The position numbers and the translations under genes were made by a program. DNA of 64,000 nucleotides from Halioglobus sp. (lineage in GTDB: Bacteria > Pseudomonadota > Gammaproteobacteria > Pseudomonadales > Halieaceae): contig PABK01000034.1 in the NCBI GenBank assembly GCA_002699145.1, positions 1 to 64,000 on the forward strand, given 5' to 3'. The notes under the pieces are model-generated. The model had not been told where the DNA came from. It searched no databases and saw nothing but the letters and a program-made list of their open reading frames with translations. This document shows, piece by piece, positions 8,019-15,580 of the stretch (positions within the stretch are counted from its first letter, which is position 1; each line of letters starts with the position of its first letter).

Positions 8019-8795
8019 ATGCAGATAATTGGGGACAACAGGGGTGGCTCGTTCCTGCGCGAACTGAAACGGCGCAGGGTGGTGCGCACCTGCATCTACT
8101 ACATCATCGTCTGCTGGGTCGCCCTGCAGGTCGGTGACGTACTGTTCGAACCGCTGGGCCTGGACGACGAGCAGGCGTCGCGCCTGCTGCTACTCACGGC
8201 CATTCTTGGCTTTCCCGTCACGTTCATATTCGCCTGGTACTTCCAGGTCACCCCGCGCGGCATCGTGCGCACCACGTCCTTCGTCGAGCGGCGGGTCCTG
8301 CGCAACATGGCGCCGATCAACGATCGGCGGCACTCGCGCGTGGCCAATTACTTCCAGAAGGACAGCGGGGGCAAGGATTTCGGCTGGATCATTTCTGCCG
8401 AGACCGGGCCGCTTACCGGCCTCAGCTTCGGTATCGAGGATGCGGTCGAGATGGGGCGGTCACTGGAGTGCGACATCGCAATCGTCAGCCCCCATGTGTC
8501 GCGCAAGCACGCGCGCCTGGAACTGGAGGACGGCGCGCTGGTGGTGGAGGACCTGGGTTCCGCCAACGGCACGGTGGTCAACGGCAAGCCCATCCAGGGT
8601 CGCCACATCCTGCGCCACGAGGACGAGGTGCGCCTGCACGACGTGATTTTCCGCGTCACGGAAAGTTACTCGCGGCCGCGCCAGGAGCAGGACAGCATGA
8701 CGCAGACGACCTTTATCAACACCACCGATTCCAGCGACGATACGCTGCTCCCGGAGGCGCCGCAGGAGCCACCGGAACCTGACCCCAAACCCTGA
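8019..8795 (+). CDS. Two-helix membrane protein with cytoplasmic FHA domain
   Basis: The 258-residue product opens with a conserved membrane module, ELKRRRVVRTCIYYIIVCWV through ILGFPVTFIFAWYF, giving two helices near residues 25-45 and 60-78. This module is also found in front of TPR/adenylate-cyclase proteins. A forkhead-associated domain follows at about residues 125-210, with the expected phosphothreonine-binding elements GRS, SRKHA and NGT. The Thr-rich tail (TQTTFINTTDSSDDT) looks like a kinase target. It is probably the phospho-reader of the kinase and phosphatase encoded convergently at 10710-13410. Confidence 0.85.
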   Translation: MQIIGDNRGGSFLRELKRRRVVRTCIYYIIVCWVALQVGDVLFEPLGLDDEQASRLLLLTAILGFPVTFIFAWYFQVTPRGIVRTTSFVERRVLRNMAPINDRRHSRVANYFQKDSGGKDFGWIISAETGPLTGLSFGIEDAVEMGRSLECDIAIVSPHVSRKHARLELEDGALVVEDLGSANGTVVNGKPIQGRHILRHEDEVRLHDVIFRVTESYSRPRQEQDSMTQTTFINTTDSSDDTLLPEAPQEPPEPDPKP

Positions 8796-8801
8796 TCCCG
8801 A

Positions 8802-9713
8802 TCAGCGCGCTCCCTCAATGCGCTGGAGATTGCGTTGCAGTGTCTGCGCCTGTGCCAGTTTGCGCTGCGCATTGGCGTTGTAGGGGTTGTACTGCAGCGC
8901 CTTTTCCAGCGCCACCACCGCCGCGTCCAGGTCGCTGCTGAGCAGGCGGCTGCCCTGTTCGTACCAGTGCCGGGACAGCGCGCCGCGCAACTCGAGGCTG
9001 CGTGCCAGCAGCGGGTCGTCCTCTTCCGGCTGCGCGATCATCGCCGCCTGTAGGTGCTCCAGCGCCAGTTCGTTGCGGCCGGCGCCACCGGCGCGTTCGG
9101 CCAGCGCGATGTGCGCCTGGCGCAGCAGCGCCGCCTGCCGCGTGCCGGCCGCGGGGGCGGCCTGGCGTCCCAGCGCTATCACGCCTTCGAAATCGCCCTG
9201 CTCGTACAGTGTGCGCATCCTGCCGCTGTCATCCGGCGGCGCGTACGCGGCCCGCGGCGCCGCGCGCTGTTTCGCCGCCCGGTTTTCCTGTTCGCTCTTG
9301 TTGCGTTGCTGTGCGCTCGCGCGCTCCGAGGCGGTGTGCCCGAGCCGCTCCAGCGCTTCCGGGTGCCCCGGCGACAGGGCCAGCACCTTGAGCAGCCAGG
9401 TGTCACCCTGGCGTGTATTGCCGCCGGCGTAGGCGCGGCGCGCCCGGCGCAGGTTGCTCGCGGTTTGCGCGGCGATCTCTTTCTCCAGCTCGGCGATGGC
9501 CCGACGGGTTTCCTCGTCCGGCGCGCCCAGCGGCAGCAGGGTGCGCCACAGCGCCAGGGAGTCCGCCAGCCTGTCCTGCTGGCGCAGCTCCCTGGCCTGG
9601 GTTTTCTGCGCCTCGACGAACGCGAGGGTCGCCGCCTCGCGCCCGGGGAGGGTGGCGCAGGCGCACAAGTACAGACACAGCCAGCAGGTGGCGAGTAGAC
9701 ACAGCCGGCTCAT
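8802..9713 (-). CDS. TPR-containing lipoprotein
   Basis: The 303-residue product has a lipoprotein signal (CLLATCWLCLYLCAC) and helical TPR-like repeats, the clearest being the last (LDAAVVALEKALQYNPYNANAQRKLAQ). The ATG at 9713 overlaps the stop of the deacetylase gene by four bases (ATGA), so translation is likely coupled. It is the last gene of the phosphatase-kinase-deacetylase operon and converges on the FHA gene with six bases between stops. It is probably a periplasmic or outer-membrane scaffold for envelope polysaccharide work. Confidence 0.75.
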   Translation of the reverse strand: MSRLCLLATCWLCLYLCACATLPGREAATLAFVEAQKTQARELRQQDRLADSLALWRTLLPLGAPDEETRRAIAELEKEIAAQTASNLRRARRAYAGGNTRQGDTWLLKVLALSPGHPEALERLGHTASERASAQQRNKSEQENRAAKQRAAPRAAYAPPDDSGRMRTLYEQGDFEGVIALGRQAAPAAGTRQAALLRQAHIALAERAGGAGRNELALEHLQAAMIAQPEEDDPLLARSLELRGALSRHWYEQGSRLLSSDLDAAVVALEKALQYNPYNANAQRKLAQAQTLQRNLQRIEGAR

Positions 9714-10720
9714 TGCAGATTCTTTTCCCTGAACACCCTGAGCAGCTTGCGGAATTGCGCCAGGTCGTGGCTGTCGTAGATCATGGTGCGATGCAGCAGG
9801 TAGGGGTCGGCGTAGACGGTGTTGTCGCCGCGGGTCACGGTGGCCGCCAGCAGCATGCCTTCCTCGCGCGCGATGCGTGCCGCCGTGTCGCTGCTGTTGC
9901 CGTAGGGGTAGGACAGGTAGCGCGGTTCCGCGCCGGTGTGCCGGCGGAAGGCCGCGTTGGCGCCGCTGATCTCGGCGGCGACCCGCGCGCCGTAGGCTGC
10001 GCCGGCGGGCTCGCCCGCCAGGCGCGACAGGCTGGCGTGGCTCTTGCCGTGTGACTCGATCTCGATCAAGCCCGAGGCCGCCATCTCGTCGATCTGCTCC
10101 CAGGTCAGGGCGGCGGGGGCGCCGATGAAATCGGTGTAGATGAACAGCGTGGTCGGCACGCGGTATTTTTTCAGGATGGGCCATGCCACGTCATAGACCG
10201 AACGGTAACCGTCGTCGATGCTGATCACGGCGGATTTTTCCGGGATGGGCCGGCCCTCGCGCAGGATGTCCTCCACGTCGGCGAAGGAGAGGATGACGAA
10301 ATCGTTGTCCAGCAGGTAGCGAATCTGCTCCTCGAAAGCCGCCGCGCTGAGTTCGAGCTGGTGTGATGCCCTGTCCGCGGCGGTGAACTGGTGATAGCAG
10401 AGTATCGGCACGGTGCGGTAGCCGTTGAAGTACACCGAGGAGGGGTTGACCGGGCGCAGCGGCACCGCCACCAGTTGCCCGCTGCGTCCGCGCCCTGGCG
10501 CGTTGACCTCGCGCACCTGCCACGCCTCGCCGGGGTGGCCGTAGAAGATTCGCGCCAGGTCCTCGATATCCTGTCCCGGACGCAGTTGCACCAGGGCGTG
10601 ATCGGCGTTGCGCGCGACAATGTCCAGGTCCGCCATACCCGGCTCACCTGTGGGCTGCGAGCTACAGCCGGCCAGTGCCAGCAGCAGGGTCGCGAAGGCC
10701 GTGCGCCAGTCAGTCGCCAT
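9710..10720 (-). CDS. Polysaccharide deacetylase lipoprotein (NodB homology)
   Basis: The 336-residue product has a lipoprotein signal ending LALAGC. An N-terminal ~80-residue LysM-like region follows (RPGQDIEDLARIFYGHPGEAWQVREVN). The C-terminal NodB-type domain has the metal- and catalysis-related segments SIDDGYRS, IEIESHGKSHASL (His pair) and YLSYPYG. It should remove acetyl groups from N-acetylglucosamine-type polymers, either peptidoglycan or an exopolysaccharide. It overlaps the kinase gene by 11 bases upstream and the TPR lipoprotein by 4 bases downstream, a tight operon. The substrate is not readable. Confidence 0.85.
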   Translation of the reverse strand: MATDWRTAFATLLLALAGCSSQPTGEPGMADLDIVARNADHALVQLRPGQDIEDLARIFYGHPGEAWQVREVNAPGRGRSGQLVAVPLRPVNPSSVYFNGYRTVPILCYHQFTAADRASHQLELSAAAFEEQIRYLLDNDFVILSFADVEDILREGRPIPEKSAVISIDDGYRSVYDVAWPILKKYRVPTTLFIYTDFIGAPAALTWEQIDEMAASGLIEIESHGKSHASLSRLAGEPAGAAYGARVAAEISGANAAFRRHTGAEPRYLSYPYGNSSDTAARIAREEGMLLAATVTRGDNTVYADPYLLHRTMIYDSHDLAQFRKLLRVFREKNLQ

Positions 10721-12410
10721 CGTCGACCCCGCGCACTACCGTGTGTTCCTCCACCGACGCCCGGGTGATGCCGCTGACATCGATGTCCGTGCTCTCCAGC
10801 GGCGATTTGATCCTGTCGCCGCCCTCGGCGGGCCTGGTGGAGGTATCGGCCATCGATTCCAGTGAGTCGGCCATGGCGTTAAAGCTGGCGAACAGTTCGC
10901 CGAATTCGTCGGCCCTGTGCTTGGATATCCGCGTCTCCAGCTGGCCTTGCCCGAACAGGCGCAAGGCGCGCGTGGCCAGCAGGATGTTCTTGGCGATCTG
11001 CTTGTTGAAAATATAGATGGCCACGGCCACCGCCAGCACCACGGCAAATCCCAGCACCACCATCATGCGCTGCGTGGTGCCCAGGGCGGCGTCCAGCTGG
11101 CGCGTGTCCAGCCCCATGTTGACCTCGCCGACGACTGTCTCGTTGAACAACACGGGCAGTTTGAAATTGAAAACGTCCCCGGACTCGGTCACCTCGACCT
11201 GGTCCTGGACAAAGATGGTCGGCGCGTCCTCCCCGGCCAGCCAGGGTTCGCCAACCAGTGACGGCTCGCTGGCGACGCGCACCGTGCCGGTGTGGTCCGA
11301 CACCATCAGGTAACGGAAACTCTCGCGCGCCGCGGCGTCCTGGACGAAGGCGTCCAGGCTGACCCAGTCCTCGCCGAGCACGGGAATGGCCGCCTGCACC
11401 GCGACGAACTTGCTCAGTGATACCCCGGCGTCGATAGCCTGTTGGGTCAGCACGTTACTCTGCGCGCGAAACACAAGGAATGCGCTCACCGTCATGGTAA
11501 CGGCCACCAGTGCGGAGAGGATAGCCGTCCACTTCACCTGCAGCGGCAGGTAGCCGGCGGTCTCCTCGCGGTCCTCGCGCAGCGCCTGCAGTTCCCTGGC
11601 CAGGGCCGCGTGCAGTTCCGCACCGCTCTGGAAGCGCCGGCTGGCCTTTTTCTGCAGCAGCTTGTCCACGATCTTTTGCAGGCCGACCGGCGCGTCCGCG
11701 GTGATCTGGCGGATGGGCAGCGGGTCTTTCTGCATGATCTGCATGATCAGTGTCGGCATCGACTCGGCGTCGAAGGCCTTTTTCCCGGTGATCATCTCGT
11801 ACATCATCACGCCCACCGAGAACAGGTCGGAGCGCCCGTCTACCCGCTCGCCGCCGGCCTGCTCGGGGGACATGTAGCGCGGCGTGCCCAGCATCATGCC
11901 GACCTGGGTGGTCTCCTTGTCGCCGGCGTTTTCCATGCGCGCGATGCCGAAGTCGGCGATTTTCACGGAGCGGCCATCCGGCGACAGCACGACATTTTCG
12001 GGTTTCATGTCGCGGTGTACCACGCCCTTGCCGTGGGCGTAGTCCAGGCCGGTGGCCAGTTGCATGGCGATCTCGATGATCGACTCGATCTGCAGGCGCG
12101 ACTCCTGGCGCAACACGTCTTCGAGTGTCTGGCCCTCCAGCAGCTCCATCATCATGTAGGGCTGGCCCTCGAGCTCGCCCACGTCGTACACCGTGACAAT
12201 GTTCGGGTGTGTCAGGGCGCCCGCCGCCTTGCCTTCCTTGATGAAGCGGCTGCGGCGCTCCTTGTCCTGGCAGTGTTCCGACTTGAGTATCTTCAGGGCG
12301 ACGGTGCGGTTGATGCCCGGGTCGAAGGCGCGGTAGACATGCGCCATGCCGCCCTCGCCGAGGTGGCTCTGAATATCGTAGCGCCCGATCTTCCTGCCTA
12401 TGATGTCCAC
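10710..12410 (-). CDS. Ser/Thr protein kinase with periplasmic sensor and C-terminal HAMP
   Basis: The 566-residue product has an N-terminal Hanks-type kinase (about 11-275): glycine loop GEGGMAHVY, Lys40 in VALKIL, catalytic HRDMKPEN, DFGIAR, and GTPRYMSPEQ. One membrane helix follows at about 296-315. Then comes a ~140-residue extracytoplasmic region resembling a Cache/CHASE-like sensor, a second helix (MVVLGFAVVLAVAVAIYIF), and a HAMP-like segment (RALRLFGQGQLETRISKH...ELFASFNAMADSLE) ending in a short tail. The start is GTG with GGAGG upstream. The membrane order, kinase first and HAMP last, is the reverse of histidine kinases. It sits 13 bases after the phosphatase gene. Confidence 0.9.
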   Translation of the reverse strand: MDIIGRKIGRYDIQSHLGEGGMAHVYRAFDPGINRTVALKILKSEHCQDKERRSRFIKEGKAAGALTHPNIVTVYDVGELEGQPYMMMELLEGQTLEDVLRQESRLQIESIIEIAMQLATGLDYAHGKGVVHRDMKPENVVLSPDGRSVKIADFGIARMENAGDKETTQVGMMLGTPRYMSPEQAGGERVDGRSDLFSVGVMMYEMITGKKAFDAESMPTLIMQIMQKDPLPIRQITADAPVGLQKIVDKLLQKKASRRFQSGAELHAALARELQALREDREETAGYLPLQVKWTAILSALVAVTMTVSAFLVFRAQSNVLTQQAIDAGVSLSKFVAVQAAIPVLGEDWVSLDAFVQDAAARESFRYLMVSDHTGTVRVASEPSLVGEPWLAGEDAPTIFVQDQVEVTESGDVFNFKLPVLFNETVVGEVNMGLDTRQLDAALGTTQRMMVVLGFAVVLAVAVAIYIFNKQIAKNILLATRALRLFGQGQLETRISKHRADEFGELFASFNAMADSLESMADTSTRPAEGGDRIKSPLESTDIDVSGITRASVEEHTVVRGVDDGD

Positions 12411-12423
12411 TCGTTCCTCCCTG

Positions 12424-13410
12424 TCAGAGCATCAGCCAAACTGCCAGCAGCGCCAGCGTCGTCACCAGCGCCAGCGCCCTGAGCGGGAACTTGCCGTCGT
12501 TCGGCCGGCCCCCGCTGGCGCTGCGCCGCGTGTTCTTTGTCGTCTCCAGTTCGGCGGACGGCGTATTGCCGTCCCTGCTTTGCACCGCGCCGACCACCAG
12601 CACCGTGACGTTGTCCTTGCCACCGGCGTCGAGAGCGGCGCTCATCAGCGCGTCGACCTGTGACCTGGGGGAGTCGTGGTCGCCCAGCAGGTGGGCGATG
12701 AGGCTGTCCGACAATTCGTCCGTTAGCCCGTCACTGCACAGTAGCAGGTGGTCCCCGGGTTTGAGCGTGCCGGTGACGCGGCCGGGGTGCAGGCTCATGG
12801 AGCCCGATACCCCCAGAGACTGCGTCAGTACGTGGCGCTCCGGGTGTGTGTTGGCCTCTGCCGCGGTGATGGCGTTGCTGGCCAGCAGTTCTCCCGCGCG
12901 GCTGTGGTCCTCGGTCAGTTGTCGCAACTGGCCGTTCCACAGGTAGGCGCGGCTGTCGCCCACCCAGCACAGTTCGTAGTCGTCACCGTCGGTGCGCAAC
13001 GCGACGACGGTCGAGCCCATCCCGCGGTCGTCATCGCCCCCGGTGAGTGCCGCCAGCACCGCCTCGTGGCTGCGCAGGATCGCCTCGGGCAAGGTCGCCC
13101 CTGCTGCAACCTGTGCGCGCACGGTGTCGCGTACTATGCCGCTGGCCACCTCGCCGCCGGCATGTCCGCCGACGCCGTCCGCGACCAGCCACAGGCCCAG
13201 GTCGGCTTCGGCGGCAAAGCAGTCCTCGTTGTGGTTGCGAACCAGGCCCGCATGGGTGTCGGCGGCGAATTCTCTGGGAGCGGGTTTCAACTCGGTTGCC
13301 TGTGTCTTCCACCCAGGTGCGCAGCGCCCCTGGACAATCGCGATATTGCGCAGCGGGCGTTGCGACCTGAATACCTTGCCATTGTTCAGGGATGCCCTAG
13401 TGTATCCCAA
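12424..13410 (-). CDS. PP2C-family Ser/Thr phosphatase with C-terminal membrane anchor
   Basis: The product has the PP2C metal-binding motifs: RNHNEDCF, LVADGVGGHAGGEVAS, GMGSTVVAL, LLCSDGLTDELSD and GGKDNVTVLVV. A linker and a single C-terminal helix (ALALVTTLALLAVWLML) tether it to the inner membrane. It should reverse phosphorylation by the downstream kinase. The start is uncertain. The frame opens at a TTG at 13410, but the conserved domain begins about 45 residues in, and a TTG at 13290 (preceded by GGAAG) is an equally good candidate. It is the first gene of the operon. Confidence 0.85.
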   Translation of the reverse strand: MGYTRASLNNGKVFRSQRPLRNIAIVQGRCAPGWKTQATELKPAPREFAADTHAGLVRNHNEDCFAAEADLGLWLVADGVGGHAGGEVASGIVRDTVRAQVAAGATLPEAILRSHEAVLAALTGGDDDRGMGSTVVALRTDGDDYELCWVGDSRAYLWNGQLRQLTEDHSRAGELLASNAITAAEANTHPERHVLTQSLGVSGSMSLHPGRVTGTLKPGDHLLLCSDGLTDELSDSLIAHLLGDHDSPRSQVDALMSAALDAGGKDNVTVLVVGAVQSRDGNTPSAELETTKNTRRSASGGRPNDGKFPLRALALVTTLALLAVWLML

Positions 13411-13547
13411 CTCGCTGGCGGAAACCCGGTTTTCGCCGCCTCTGCCACTGGCGCGGCGCCGGTCCCGCAGCCCGGGCTGCCGCGCGGCGAAGCGGTGCGT
13501 GTTGCGGGCAATGGCGGCATAATGGCAGCCGTTTTCACAGACAGGTA

Positions 13548-14423
13548 ATGGAGCGGCAGGCGGTGGACAGGAAACAGGGTAGATTACAGGGCAAGCGCAT
13601 GGTCATCACGGGCTCGTCGCGCAGTCTGGGGCGCGACTTCGCCCTGGCCTGCGCCGCCGAGGGCGCCAGCGTGGTCATCAACGGCACCGACGGCGCCGCG
13701 CTGTCCGCCGTGGAGGCGGAACTGCGCGCGGCCGGTGCGGCGGTGGTGGCCGTGCGCGGCTCCGTGGCGGAGAGTGCCGTCTGTCGCGCGCTGGTGGAGG
13801 CCTGTGTTGACAACTTCGGCGGTATCGATGTGCTGGTCAACAACGCCGGCATCGTACGCGATCGCACGCTGCTGAAAATGAGCGACGAGGAGTTCGACGA
13901 GGTGATCGCGGTGGACCTGCGCGGGCCGTTCCTGTGCACCCGTGAGGCCGGGCGCGTGATGCGGGAGCAGGGCGGCGGGCACATCATCCAGGTCACCTCC
14001 GCCTCGGGCCTGGTGGGCAACTTCGGGCAGGCGAACTACGCCGCCGCCAAGGCCGGCATGATGGGCCTGATGTACACCGCGGTGAAGGAACTGGAGCGCT
14101 ACGGCATCCGCTGCAACGCCATGTGGCCCTACGCACACACCGAGATGACCCAGCCGCTGATCGACCGCGCCGGCAAGACCGCGCGGGAACTGGGCTTCGG
14201 CGAGCCGCAGCAGGTGGCCGCGGGCCTGGTCTGGCTGGCCAGCGACGCGGCGGTGCGCTGTAACGGCCAGTGTCTGTCCTTCAGCGGTTATCGCACCGCG
14301 CTGTGGCGCTCGCCGGTGGAGGAGCAGGTACTGGAGTCGGCGCAGCCCCTGGGGGTGGACGAATTGCAGGCGCATTTCGCCCAGGCCGACCCCCTGCCGC
14401 TGTACCGCATCGGCGGCGGCTGA
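13548..14423 (+). CDS. SDR-family dehydrogenase with C-terminal extension
   Basis: The 291-residue product has TGSSRSLGR (cofactor loop), NNAGIVRDRTLLKM, a catalytic Ser in SASG, and YAAAKAG. The NNAGIxRDRxLxKM segment is typical of SDRs acting on 3-hydroxyacyl-CoA (multifunctional enzyme type 2-like) and of FabG relatives. About 45 residues after the SDR core (VEEQVLESAQPLGVDELQAHF) form an extra tail. A GTG at 13563 is an alternative start. It diverges from the phosphatase gene. The substrate is not determined by the sequence. Confidence 0.75.
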   Translation: MERQAVDRKQGRLQGKRMVITGSSRSLGRDFALACAAEGASVVINGTDGAALSAVEAELRAAGAAVVAVRGSVAESAVCRALVEACVDNFGGIDVLVNNAGIVRDRTLLKMSDEEFDEVIAVDLRGPFLCTREAGRVMREQGGGHIIQVTSASGLVGNFGQANYAAAKAGMMGLMYTAVKELERYGIRCNAMWPYAHTEMTQPLIDRAGKTARELGFGEPQQVAAGLVWLASDAAVRCNGQCLSFSGYRTALWRSPVEEQVLESAQPLGVDELQAHFAQADPLPLYRIGGG

Positions 14424-14431
14424 GCCCGCCC

Positions 14432-14447
14432 TGTGAACTGGTTCACA
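14432..14447. promoter_or_regulatory. CRP/Vfr-type binding site
   Basis: TGTGA-N6-TCACA, an exact match to the CRP consensus core, lies 9 bases after the SDR stop codon. It is centred about 140 bases upstream of the transcription start predicted from the sigma-54-like element at 14555. The arms extend to TGTGAAC/GTTCACA, a 7-bp inverted repeat. It suggests cyclic-AMP control of the PEP-CTERM gene downstream. Confidence 0.7.
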
Positions 14448-14527
14448 CTATGGGCTGCCGGCGCTGTCGGGAAATTTTACAAATGGCCGAGGGCGCGCCG
14501 GCGGGGCGTGGCGGTATTTAAATTTTA

Positions 14528-14541
14528 TTGTTTTAAAACAA
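14528..14541. promoter_or_regulatory. 14-bp perfect palindrome TTGTTTTAAAACAA
   Basis: A perfect AT-rich palindrome in a GC-rich chromosome, placed 13 bases before the sigma-54-like promoter. It is a candidate operator or bend site for the PEP-CTERM gene. It could also be simply part of an AT-rich upstream element. Confidence 0.5.
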
Positions 14542-14554
14542 CAGGTTGGTAATT

Positions 14555-14574
14555 CTGGTTCGATAATTGCTTTA
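14555..14574 (+). promoter_or_regulatory. Sigma-54-type (RpoN) promoter of the PEP-CTERM gene
   Basis: CTGGTTCG-N4-TTGCT gives GG at 14557-14558 and GC at 14569-14570 with the obligatory 10 bases between. The -12 half is perfect, and the -24 half has two changes from TGGCACG. The ATG lies 79 bases beyond the GC. PEP-CTERM genes are known to be controlled by the PrsK/PrsR-RpoN system in bacteria with XrtA exosortase, so the position makes sense. Confidence 0.65.
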
Positions 14575-14649
14575 TTTCCTGTCCCCCGCAGCGGTTTTTT
14601 GGCTCGCGGCGGGCTACACTACAGGTAACGGCTAAGGATATTCAGGGAC

Positions 14650-15456
14650 ATGGCCACTTTAAAGATCAGGACAATTCTCGCGACGCTGGGCAGCCTGGCG
14701 CTTCTGCAGGGCGCCCCGGCGATGGCCGCGATGCAGACCTTCGACTTCGACAGCGGCAGCCAGAGCTTCTCGGGCAACGGCAACGGCAATACGCTCACCA
14801 TGTCCAGTGGTGGTGTCGGCCTGACCGTACGCGCGTATTCCGACACCGGCGACGTCAGCGGTGACGATATCGTGGAGGCCGCGCGCCTGCTGTGGGCGCA
14901 GAGTTCCGCCCTGGGTATCCAGAACGACGACGAGAACACCAGCTCGCCGAACCACTCCATCGACAGCGTGTCCGGCGACTCCGACGGCGAGTTCGACATG
15001 CTGCTGCTGGAGTTCGATACCGAGGTCAACCTCGAGGGTATCGACCTGAGCTGGGCGACCGACGGCGGTGGTAACTACGCCGACGTTTCCATCCTCGCCT
15101 ACGACGGCACGGGCGGTTTCAGCCCCCTGGGCGGGACCTGGGCGGATGTATTGTCCAGCAACGGCGGTAACTACAACTCCGTGGGCAACTACAACAATGT
15201 CGGCCTGAGCTACTACGCGGTCAACGGCGCCGATGTCACCTCCACTGCCTGGCTGGTGGGTGTGTACAATCCCGTCTTCGGCAGCGGTTCCGGCCTGGAT
15301 AGTGGTGATGACGGCATGAAGCTCAGCCTGATCAAGACCTCGACACCCGACGACCAGCCCCCGGGTGAAGTGCCCGTGCCGGGCAGCCTGCCCCTGATGC
15401 TGCTGGGCCTGGTGTTGTTGCGCGGCCGGTTTGCCGCCTTGAGGGCTGCTGCCTAG
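14650..15456 (+). CDS. PEP-CTERM-type sorted exoprotein
   Basis: The 268-residue product has a signal peptide (about residues 1-27, ending GAPAMAA). The secreted body is rich in Asp, Ser, Gly and Asn, typical of exopolysaccharide-associated PEP-CTERM proteins. The C-terminal sorting signal comprises VPVPGSLPLM, a hydrophobic helix LLGLVLLRG and basic residues RGRFAALR. This is the VPxP variant of the PEP motif recognised by exosortase, which cleaves and hands the protein to the surface. CRP and sigma-54-type sites precede it, a strong terminator follows, and prsT is next. Confidence 0.8.
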   Translation: MATLKIRTILATLGSLALLQGAPAMAAMQTFDFDSGSQSFSGNGNGNTLTMSSGGVGLTVRAYSDTGDVSGDDIVEAARLLWAQSSALGIQNDDENTSSPNHSIDSVSGDSDGEFDMLLLEFDTEVNLEGIDLSWATDGGGNYADVSILAYDGTGGFSPLGGTWADVLSSNGGNYNSVGNYNNVGLSYYAVNGADVTSTAWLVGVYNPVFGSGSGLDSGDDGMKLSLIKTSTPDDQPPGEVPVPGSLPLMLLGLVLLRGRFAALRAAA

Positions 15457-15485
15457 ATCGGCACGCGCCAGTTCTCAATTCTTCG

Positions 15486-15517
15486 AAAAAGCGGAATTCA
15501 CAAATTCCGCTTTTTTT
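15486..15517 (+). terminator. Rho-independent terminator after the PEP-CTERM gene
   Basis: The stem AAAGCGGAATT / AATTCCGCTTT (11 bp, loop of four) is followed by a run of seven T residues ending at 15517. It separates the PEP-CTERM gene from prsT, so the two can be expressed at different levels. Confidence 0.93.
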
Positions 15518-15580
15518 ATGCCTGCGTTACCATCCTCCCCATTGTCCGGCGGCAGCGCCGGGCCCGGCGGAGGACGACTT

